Origin: Candidatus Avelusimicrobium fimicolum
Lineage (GTDB): Bacteria; Elusimicrobiota; Elusimicrobia; Elusimicrobiales; Elusimicrobiaceae
Reading direction: 5' to 3'
NCBI GenBank assembly: GCA_900541355.1
Contig: UQJU01000046.1
Span: forward strand, 1-11,422
Length of the DNA stretch: 11,422 bases
Every line of letters begins with the position of its first letter. The first letter of the stretch is position 1. This document shows positions 5,744 to 11,422 of the stretch, piece after piece. The position numbers and the translations under genes are program-made. Below the pieces are notes generated by a model. That model ran no database searches and was not told the DNA's origin. It saw only the letters and a list, made by a program, of their open reading frames with translations.

Positions 5744-6709
5744 ATGAAACCTATCGTCCTATGCGGCCCAACCGCCTCCGGCAAAACGGAATTAGCCCTG
5801 GAACTAGCCCGCCAATCAAGCGGGATTATCCTCTCGGCAGATTCCCGCCAAGTCTATAAATGCCTGACTATCGGCACGGCAAAGCCGCAAGGCGCATACC
5901 AAAACGGAACCTATACCGTGGACGGAATTCCCTATTATCTGGTAGATTTTTTGGACGTTACCGCAACCTGTAATGCAGGAACCTTTGTAAAACAAGCGCG
6001 CCAAATCGCCGCCGAAAATGCAGGCCGTCCACTTATTTTTGCAGGCGGTACGGGTATGTGGTTGCACGCCTATTTTGTGGGTATGGACGACCTGCCCGCT
6101 TCCACCCCCCAAACGCGCGAAAAACTCTCCGCCCTGTTGGCAAAATCGGGCAAGGAAGGTTTACACCTAGCGCTTATGGAGTTGGACCCGGCCTCCGCGC
6201 AAAATATCCCGGCGGGTAACGTCCAACGCACAATGCGCGCCCTGGAACTGTGCTGGCTGACGGGCAAGCCCGCCAGTGCGCTAAAAAGCGGTAATTTCTT
6301 TAAACTGCCCAGTCCGCAAGACTCCGCTTGGGTGTATTTAGCGTGGGATAAAGAATCATTAAATGCTCGCATTTCGGCGCGCACGGAACAGATTTTTGAC
6401 GGTATGGTGTGCGAGACCAAAACCTTGTTAAGCAAGGGCTACACGCCCGATACACCCGCTTTAAAGAGCCTGGGTTACCCGCAGGCGGTTGCTTTTTTAC
6501 AAGGAACACTCTCCCGCGCGCAAGCCGTGGAACAAGTAACCACACTCACCCGCCAATATGCCAAACGCCAGCGCACCTGGTTCAACCGTTACACCAACGC
6601 CCTGCGCCTGGAACTAGCCACCAAGCAAGATTTCTGCCCCCAAACACTCGCCGCGCAAATTTTGCATTTTGCCAACCAAACGGCTCTGCCGCCCAATATG
6701 GTAAAATGA
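5744..6709 (+). CDS. miaA: tRNA dimethylallyltransferase
   Basis: The product is 321 residues, within the usual MiaA range. It transfers a dimethylallyl group from DMAPP to N6 of A37 in tRNAs reading UNN codons, producing the substrate of MiaB. The P-loop GPTASGKT is at 8-15, and SADSRQVY at 31-38 carries the likely catalytic Asp33. GNVQRTMRALEL lies mid-protein, and QYAKRQRTWFNR at 271-282 is the conserved C-terminal signature. Two in-frame ATGs, 5738 and 5744, are possible and neither has a Shine-Dalgarno. I prefer 5744 because a -10-like TACAAT directly precedes 5738. It is divergent from the prepilin gene and starts the miaA-ruvA-ruvB-spoIID-queA run. ruvA follows after 4 nt. Confidence 0.94.
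   Translation: MKPIVLCGPTASGKTELALELARQSSGIILSADSRQVYKCLTIGTAKPQGAYQNGTYTVDGIPYYLVDFLDVTATCNAGTFVKQARQIAAENAGRPLIFAGGTGMWLHAYFVGMDDLPASTPQTREKLSALLAKSGKEGLHLALMELDPASAQNIPAGNVQRTMRALELCWLTGKPASALKSGNFFKLPSPQDSAWVYLAWDKESLNARISARTEQIFDGMVCETKTLLSKGYTPDTPALKSLGYPQAVAFLQGTLSRAQAVEQVTTLTRQYAKRQRTWFNRYTNALRLELATKQDFCPQTLAAQILHFANQTALPPNMVK
6702..6707 (+). promoter_or_regulatory. Candidate -10 box just upstream of ruvA
   Basis: TAAAAT ends 6 nt before the ruvA ATG, the same spacing as TACAAT before miaA. It overlaps the last codons of miaA, so a chance match is quite possible. Confidence 0.2.
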
Positions 6710-6713
6710 AGAT

Positions 6714-7325
6714 ATGATAGCGTATTTAAAAGGCGAAGTATTGGAAATAAAGGAAGACGGTGCCGTTATTTTATGCGGCGGAATCGGCTACGAGGTCAAC
6801 CTTGCGCACAGTTCCGCGTTGGAATTAACGGAAGGAACCGAAACGGCCCTGTATGTGGCGGAATCTATTTCCCCCTATGACGGCACAGTATTATACGGTT
6901 TTTTACATAAAGAAGACAAAGAACTTTGGTATCTTTTCAAAACCGCAATTCCCAACACCGGCCCCAAAAAGGCTCTTGAATTTTTAAACAAAGCACTTCG
7001 CTCGGTGGCAGATTTTCACAATGCTATTTTAAAACGCGACCCTAAAATTTTGACGGGTATTTTCGGGTTTACGGCTAAAACCGCCGAAAAGTTAATCAAT
7101 TCTTTAAAGGATAAAATGGATGCTATCACCATACAAGGCGAAAGTAAAATAAAAGTAATGGACGAAGCCCCCTATATGAGCGGTGTATTGGAAGCCTTGT
7201 CCGCCTTGGGCTATTCTGCGGCGGAATCGCGCCGGGCGATTGAAAAACTTTACACCGAGGGTGTAAACCTAAACGGCAAGATTGAAGACATTATCAAAGA
7301 GGCCCTGCGGGTACTGAAAAAATGA
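6714..7325 (+). CDS. ruvA: Holliday junction branch-migration protein RuvA, with unusual DNA-binding hairpins
   Basis: The product is 203 residues, normal for RuvA. RuvA tetramers bind four-way DNA junctions and load the RuvB motor. The N-terminal OB-fold (MIAYLKGEV to about residue 64, with YGF near its end) and the C-terminal RuvB-contacting three-helix domain (about 150-203) are well formed. The two helix-hairpin-helix motifs deviate. The first reads PNTGPKKAL instead of the usual NGVGPKxAL and is two residues shorter than in E. coli. The second reads FGFTAKTAEKL instead of PGIGKKTAERL. The start matches the family. Its stop overlaps the ruvB start (ATGA). No Shine-Dalgarno is seen; TAAAAT lies 6 nt before the ATG. 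The neighbouring ruvB makes the assignment firm. Confidence 0.92.
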   Translation: MIAYLKGEVLEIKEDGAVILCGGIGYEVNLAHSSALELTEGTETALYVAESISPYDGTVLYGFLHKEDKELWYLFKTAIPNTGPKKALEFLNKALRSVADFHNAILKRDPKILTGIFGFTAKTAEKLINSLKDKMDAITIQGESKIKVMDEAPYMSGVLEALSALGYSAAESRRAIEKLYTEGVNLNGKIEDIIKEALRVLKK

Positions 7326-8344
7326 GCAACCAAAATGAAATTTTAGATGTAAACCAACTATCCGACGAATCCGCCGGGCTGGAAGCCGCCTTGCGCCCTG
7401 CCACCTTGGACGAATTTGTCGGGCAGGAAAAATTAAAAGAAAACTTACGCATCTTTATTGCGGCCGCCAAATCACGCAAGGAAGCCTTGGACCATTGCCT
7501 TTTTTACGCACCGCCCGGTTTGGGCAAAACCACACTTGCCAACATTTTGGCGCGCGAAATGGGTGTAAACATCAAGGTTACGTCCGGTCCTGTTTTAGCG
7601 CGCCCGGGCGACCTGGCCGCTATGCTTACCACAGAATTGGCCGAAGGGGATATTTTATTTATTGACGAAATCCACCGCCTAAACCCTGCCGTAGAAGAAG
7701 CCTTGTACCCGGCTATGGAAGATTTTACTTTCTTTATCAATACGGGCAAGGGGGCTGGCTCCACCACTTTAAAATTAGCCGTTCCGCATTTTACCTTAGT
7801 AGGAGCCACCACACGCTCCGGGTTATTAACAGGTCCGTTGCGCGACCGTTTCGGCATTGTCTTTAATTTAGGTTTTTACGAAATTCCGGAAATCACCGAT
7901 ATTTTGGAACGCTCGGCGCGGCTGCTTAACATTGAAGCCGACCGCGAAGGTCTGTGCGAATTAGCCAAACGCTCCCGGGGTACACCGCGTATTGCAAACC
8001 GGTTATTACGCCGTGCGCGTGACTTTGCACAAGTAAAGGGCAACGGTATTATCACGCACGAAATCGCCACCACGGCAATGGATTCCCTGGACATTGACAG
8101 CGAAGGGCTGGACAGCGTGGATAAGCGCATTTTAGAAGCACTTATAGACCGCTTTTCTGGCGGCCCGGTGGGTGTGGACAATTTGGCTATTGCCGTCAGC
8201 GAAGCCGTAGATACTTTAACGGACGTAATAGAGCCTTTTCTCATCAAAGCGGGCTTTATTGCGCGCACCCCGCGCGGACGTGTTGCCACGCGCAAGGCAT
8301 ACGAACATTTGGGCCGCAAACAGCACGCGGATTTGCTTTTTTAA
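7322..8344 (+). CDS. ruvB: Holliday junction branch-migration ATPase RuvB
   Basis: The product is 340 residues, the standard length. RuvB is the AAA+ hexameric motor that drives branch migration with RuvA. Seen in order: LRPATLDEFVGQ (24-35), Walker A APPGLGKT (63-70), Walker B with ILFIDEIHRL, sensor 1 GATTRSG, arginine finger LRDRFG, sensor 2 RGTPRIANRLLRR, and the C-terminal winged helix ending near RTPRGRVAT. One small oddity is Ala63 in place of the first glycine of the Walker A motif. The ATG overlaps the ruvA stop by 4 nt (ATGA), so translation is probably coupled. RuvC is not in this window. Confidence 0.97.
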   Translation: MSNQNEILDVNQLSDESAGLEAALRPATLDEFVGQEKLKENLRIFIAAAKSRKEALDHCLFYAPPGLGKTTLANILAREMGVNIKVTSGPVLARPGDLAAMLTTELAEGDILFIDEIHRLNPAVEEALYPAMEDFTFFINTGKGAGSTTLKLAVPHFTLVGATTRSGLLTGPLRDRFGIVFNLGFYEIPEITDILERSARLLNIEADREGLCELAKRSRGTPRIANRLLRRARDFAQVKGNGIITHEIATTAMDSLDIDSEGLDSVDKRILEALIDRFSGGPVGVDNLAIAVSEAVDTLTDVIEPFLIKAGFIARTPRGRVATRKAYEHLGRKQHADLLF

Positions 8345-8345
8345 T

Positions 8346-9566
8346 ATGAAACATCTCGCCCGCTTCTGTTTATTTCTTTTAACTGCCGCACTTTTAAGTG
8401 CGTGCGCGGCGCCGTCCAAGCGCGCGGCGCAAGGACAAATAGACTTATCCGCTTTATCTGTCCGTGCGCCTGAACCGCCGGCACAAGACCCGCAAAACCA
8501 AAAGAAATTTACCGAAACCACCGTGCGCGTGCTTTTAGCCGAAAAGGCCAAATCGGCCTATATAAAACACTCCGGGAAAGTATATATTTATACGCAAAAC
8601 TTAGATAAAAAATATAAAATCTCCACCGCCGGAACTTTGGCTGTAAAAACTTTGGGCAACGGAAAAATTCAAATAGGAACCTTGCAGGCCACACAACCTA
8701 TTATTTTAGAGCCGGCCTCCGGCACTTTGCTGGGTTGGAATAACAACAGTTATTCGGGCAAAATTTACATTATCCCAGCGCAAAATACGTTTCACCTGGT
8801 GGAGCACGCTCCGCTGGAAACGTATCTCTATGGGGTTCTGCCTTATGAAATGAGTTACTCGTGGCCGCTGGAAGCCTTAAAGGCTCAGGCGGTTGCCGCG
8901 CGCACCTACACATTAAAAACATTGGAGGGTGTGAAAAACCAGAATTTTGATGTGTATTCCGACGTCCGCAGCCAAATGTATAAAGGCGGAGGCAAGCAGT
9001 ACGACTCCGTCAAAAAAGCCGTGGACCAAACCCGCGGACAAGTATTAACCTACGAGGATAAACTCTTTTTTACCTATTACCACGCCAACTGCGGCGGTGC
9101 AACGGACGATGTGCGCAGTTGGAATTTCGGCGCAAAATCTATTAAACCGCTCTCGGGAGCCTCTTGTAAATACGACAGCCACTCCAAAAGTTATAAATGG
9201 ACAATGAATATTGCGCGCGGTAAAGTAGAAAATTATGCCAAAAGCGTCGGCTTGACAGGTGATTTAAAAAGCATCAAAATTGTCCGCAAAACCGACACCG
9301 GCCGCGCCACCAATTTAACCATAAAAACCGCCAAAGGGACTAAAACCGTACCGTGCGGGCGTTTCCGCCTAGCCACAGGCATACGCAGTTGCAAAATAAC
9401 CAAGTTAGATGTGCGCAAAAAAGACGTACACTTTGAAGGAAAAGGCTACGGGCACGGAATAGGTATGTGCCAAGACGGCGCCAACGGTATGGCGAAAAAC
9501 GGCAAAAACTACCGCAAAATTTTAAAAAATTATTATCCCGGAGCCGAAATAACAACGCTCCAATAA
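8346..9566 (+). CDS. SpoIID/LytB-domain lipoprotein, probable peptidoglycan-acting enzyme
   Basis: The product is 406 residues. The N-terminus is a lipoprotein signal: MKHLARF, a hydrophobic stretch, then lipobox LSAC with the lipidated cysteine at C20. Export and lipid anchoring in the envelope are expected. The SpoIID domain starts near residue 145. GVLPYEMSYSWPLEALKAQAVAAR contains Glu168, which corresponds to the catalytic glutamate of B. subtilis SpoIID, a lytic transglycosylase. YHANCGG at 245-251 and GYGHGIGMCQDGA at 367-379 are the other conserved blocks, and YYPGA closes the domain near 396-400. No other sporulation gene is seen, so a role in wall remodelling is more likely than sporulation. 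The ATG at 8346 follows the ruvB stop by 1 nt. An upstream ATG at 8259 would bury the signal peptide and overlap ruvB. Confidence 0.88.
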   Translation: MKHLARFCLFLLTAALLSACAAPSKRAAQGQIDLSALSVRAPEPPAQDPQNQKKFTETTVRVLLAEKAKSAYIKHSGKVYIYTQNLDKKYKISTAGTLAVKTLGNGKIQIGTLQATQPIILEPASGTLLGWNNNSYSGKIYIIPAQNTFHLVEHAPLETYLYGVLPYEMSYSWPLEALKAQAVAARTYTLKTLEGVKNQNFDVYSDVRSQMYKGGGKQYDSVKKAVDQTRGQVLTYEDKLFFTYYHANCGGATDDVRSWNFGAKSIKPLSGASCKYDSHSKSYKWTMNIARGKVENYAKSVGLTGDLKSIKIVRKTDTGRATNLTIKTAKGTKTVPCGRFRLATGIRSCKITKLDVRKKDVHFEGKGYGHGIGMCQDGANGMAKNGKNYRKILKNYYPGAEITTLQ

Positions 9567-9576
9567 GAGGACTCTT

Positions 9577-10611
9577 ATGTTTGAACGCTTTAAAAAACTG
9601 GATTTAGACCCGCTTATCGCCAAGCAACCCGCCACTCCGCGCGATTCCTCGCGCCAAATGGTGCTCCACCGCGATACGCACACCATTGAACACCGTATCT
9701 TTCACGATATCCACGAATATTTCAACCCCGGAGATGCCCTGGTTATCAACAATACCAAGGTTTTCCCCGCCAAGTTATTTGCACACAAACCCACAGGCGG
9801 CAAGGTGGAAGTTTTACTCGTGCGCCCTATGCAAAAGCCCAACATTTGGGCCGTTTTAACGCGCGATTACAAAGAAGGCATTACGCTTGATTTCGGTTCC
9901 GGCCTAACCGCCAAGGTGTTGGGCAAAACGGACAACAACGAAGCCCTTTTGGAGTTTAACGAAGAAGATATTTTACCTTTCTGCAACGAACACGGCCTAA
10001 TGCCTTTGCCGCAATATATAGAAAAGGCCCGCAAGCATAGCGGACTTACCCCCAGCATAAGCACCGACAAAGAACGCTATCAAACCGTTTACGCTAAGTA
10101 CGACGGTTCTATCGCCGCGCCCACAGCGGGTTTTCACTTTACGCCGGAACTTTTGCAAAAATTAAAAGACAAAGGCGTACACATTTGCTATATCACGCTG
10201 CACGTCGGTTGGGGCACGTTTAAACCCTTGCGCGGGGAACCCCAACAGCACCATATGCTGGCCGAACTGGGCGAGGTAACCCAGGAAACCGCCGACACAT
10301 TAAACGCGGTGCGCCAAGCGGGCAAACGCGTGTTTTCCTGCGGCACCACCAGCACCCGCACTTTGGAAAGTTTTACGGACGAAAACCACATCACGCACCC
10401 GGGCAAAAAATGGACGGATTTATTCATTTACCCTGGCTACAAGTTTAAGGCTATTGACTGCCTGATTACGAACTTCCACTTCCCGGATTCTACGCCCCTG
10501 TGTATGACGTCCGCCTTTGCCGGAGAAGACTTTATTTACGAAGCATATTTGCAAGCCGTAGAAAAGAAATACCGTTTCTACTCGTTTGGCGACAGTATGA
10601 TGATTTTGTAA
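9577..10611 (+). CDS. queA: S-adenosylmethionine:tRNA ribosyltransferase-isomerase
   Basis: The product is 344 residues, typical for QueA. It transfers and isomerises the ribose of S-adenosylmethionine onto preQ1 in tRNA, forming epoxyqueuosine at wobble position 34. Family blocks: DPLIAKQPATPRDSSRQMVL (11-30), GDALVINNTKVFPAKL (52-67), RYQTVYA (167-173), GSIAAPTAGFHFT (177-189), LHVGWGTFKP (208-217) and the terminal FGDSMMIL. The ATG has AGAGGA 5 nt upstream, overlapping the stop of the SpoIID gene, so it belongs to the same operon. No preQ1 riboswitch is possible in the 10-nt gap. No other queuosine gene is in view. Confidence 0.95.
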   Translation: MFERFKKLDLDPLIAKQPATPRDSSRQMVLHRDTHTIEHRIFHDIHEYFNPGDALVINNTKVFPAKLFAHKPTGGKVEVLLVRPMQKPNIWAVLTRDYKEGITLDFGSGLTAKVLGKTDNNEALLEFNEEDILPFCNEHGLMPLPQYIEKARKHSGLTPSISTDKERYQTVYAKYDGSIAAPTAGFHFTPELLQKLKDKGVHICYITLHVGWGTFKPLRGEPQQHHMLAELGEVTQETADTLNAVRQAGKRVFSCGTTSTRTLESFTDENHITHPGKKWTDLFIYPGYKFKAIDCLITNFHFPDSTPLCMTSAFAGEDFIYEAYLQAVEKKYRFYSFGDSMMIL

Positions 10612-10640
10612 AAAACCCGGGGTGTTTTAAAGCCCCGGGT
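10610..10640 (-). terminator. Terminator for the - strand cysteine-rich gene, overlapping the queA stop
   Basis: ACCCGGGG (10615-10622) pairs with CCCCGGGT (10633-10640) around a 10-nt loop. Read on the - strand it is followed by six T residues (10615-10610). On the + strand there is no T run (TCATAAAA follows), so it should act mainly for the gene ending at 10659. It may weakly end queA transcripts too. Confidence 0.8.
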
Positions 10641-10658
10641 CATAAAAAACAATTCTTC

Positions 10659-11422
10659 TTAGTCTTTCGTTATTTCGCCAAAGTCCACCGAGCCGGCACT
10701 AGCGCCCGGCCCCGTCGGTCCTACACAGTTAGATAAACTGCTGGTAGTACCACACTTTACACAATAGTATCCAAAGAAACCATAGGGCCCGGATATACCA
10801 TTGTCGGCACATTTATAAGTCAAAAAATATAGATAATATTGCCCGGGAGTGCAAGAACATTCTTGTCCGGCCTTGCAATTAATATATCCGCTGGTATGAG
10901 TGGTTTCACTGCCGCACGTCATATCCATTCTCCAAGCGGTATGGGTCCAGCTGGAACAGGAAGTAATAGTCGCACTTAACTTCTTTGTTTTCCAAGTGGC
11001 ATTTGTCAAGCAAGTATAGGTAGTCTTAGGGCACTCCCCGGAAGTATCATATTGGCAAGTGGAATAGTTCCAAGTATAAGTAATCTTTGTACTCCCGTCC
11101 GAGCAAGTGTCGCTATATGTTTCCAATCCGTTTTTGCTAGGGGAACAAACCGTTTTTTCCGCTTCGCCGCAGACCAAATATACCTCTTCCTTGTTTTTGA
11201 GTTTTAATTTCTGCCAACTCATTGTTTCCCCCTCACATTTAGGGAATTTATAGCCGAACAAGTTTAACTCGCTCAAATACATATTATCCGTCTGCATCGT
11301 GTAGCCTTGCTTGTAGTTGCCTACGCGCAAACTGGTTTCAAAATCAAAGTCTGCCGTTCCGTTCCCACTTCCCATAATTGCCGTAGAACCTTCTATTGCC
11401 GGGGCATCATTTAGTTCCAATT
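10659..11422 (-). CDS. Cysteine-rich, probably exported protein of unknown function (5' partial)
   Basis: The frame is open from the window's right edge to TAA at 10661-10659, giving 253 complete codons plus a partial one. The true start lies outside. I do not recognise the family. The first ~60 visible residues are acidic and Gly/Thr-rich. The rest holds 16 cysteines among many Ser, Thr, Tyr and Trp, including a QECSCTPG then YKC, YYC and VKC series reminiscent of small disulfide-bonded extracellular modules. It ends with a Gly-rich tail (GPTGPGASAG). No membrane helix is seen in this part. The cysteine density suggests an extracytoplasmic, disulfide-stabilised protein (inference). A relation to the pilin-like proteins of this genome is possible but unproven. 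It converges on queA and ends just before its own terminator. Confidence 0.7.
   Translation of the reverse strand, partial: LELNDAPAIEGSTAIMGSGNGTADFDFETSLRVGNYKQGYTMQTDNMYLSELNLFGYKFPKCEGETMSWQKLKLKNKEEVYLVCGEAEKTVCSPSKNGLETYSDTCSDGSTKITYTWNYSTCQYDTSGECPKTTYTCLTNATWKTKKLSATITSCSSWTHTAWRMDMTCGSETTHTSGYINCKAGQECSCTPGQYYLYFLTYKCADNGISGPYGFFGYYCVKCGTTSSLSNCVGPTGPGASAGSVDFGEITKD

Noticed and set aside
8259..8345. Upstream ATG for the SpoIID-like gene
   Set aside because: It would overlap ruvB by 86 nt and place the lipoprotein signal internally. The start at 8346 gives a textbook signal peptide.
1..11422. tRNA, rRNA, CRISPR array, transposase or prophage genes
   Set aside because: I read through both strands and found no cloverleaf-like segment, regular spacer array or recombinase-like protein.

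Overview
The window is one chromosomal stretch of housekeeping genes on the + strand, interrupted by two surface-type genes on the - strand. It fits a diderm, type IV pilus-bearing bacterium. A phosphoheptose isomerase (GmhA) suggests heptose-containing envelope glycans. A SpoIID/LytB-type lipoprotein suggests cell-wall remodelling. The pilin core (FTLIELLVVVLIIGILAA) and the loss of local synteny with common model bacteria make Elusimicrobiota my best guess, but this is recognition by eye and not a phylogenetic result.

Layout. (1) 2-2881: the tail of an SH3b-domain protein, then gmhA, rpiB and a stand-alone pgi. These are three sugar-phosphate aldose-ketose isomerases in one tight operon, closed by a strong terminator at 2892-2928. 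(2) 2933-4631: miaB (tRNA methylthiotransferase) and a PilZ-domain protein with a cysteine-rich tail, closed by a bidirectional hairpin at 4656-4686. (3) 4691-5545 (-): a type IV prepilin-like gene. A good ribosome-binding site and ATG sit about 120 codons upstream of the prepilin cleavage site, and the stretch between is packed with palindromic repeats read as protein. (4) 5546-5743: a divergent promoter region with a near-perfect 16-bp palindrome. (5) 5744-10611: miaA, ruvA, ruvB, a SpoIID-like lipoprotein and queA, tightly packed. (6) 10659-11422 (-): the 3' part of a cysteine-rich, probably exported protein of unknown function that continues beyond the window.

Functional themes: tRNA modification (MiaA makes i6A37, MiaB methylthiolates it, QueA makes epoxyqueuosine), Holliday-junction branch migration (RuvA and RuvB), pentose/heptose/hexose phosphate isomerisation, and the cell surface (pilin, c-di-GMP-type PilZ, SpoIID lipoprotein, cysteine-rich protein). 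I saw no tRNA, rRNA, CRISPR array, transposase or phage gene. The most unusual part is the prepilin leader: a 354-nt, in-frame, repeat-rich stretch bounded by GGTTTTA and GGCTTTA. It looks like an insertion between a short leader (MKG) and the mature pilin start.
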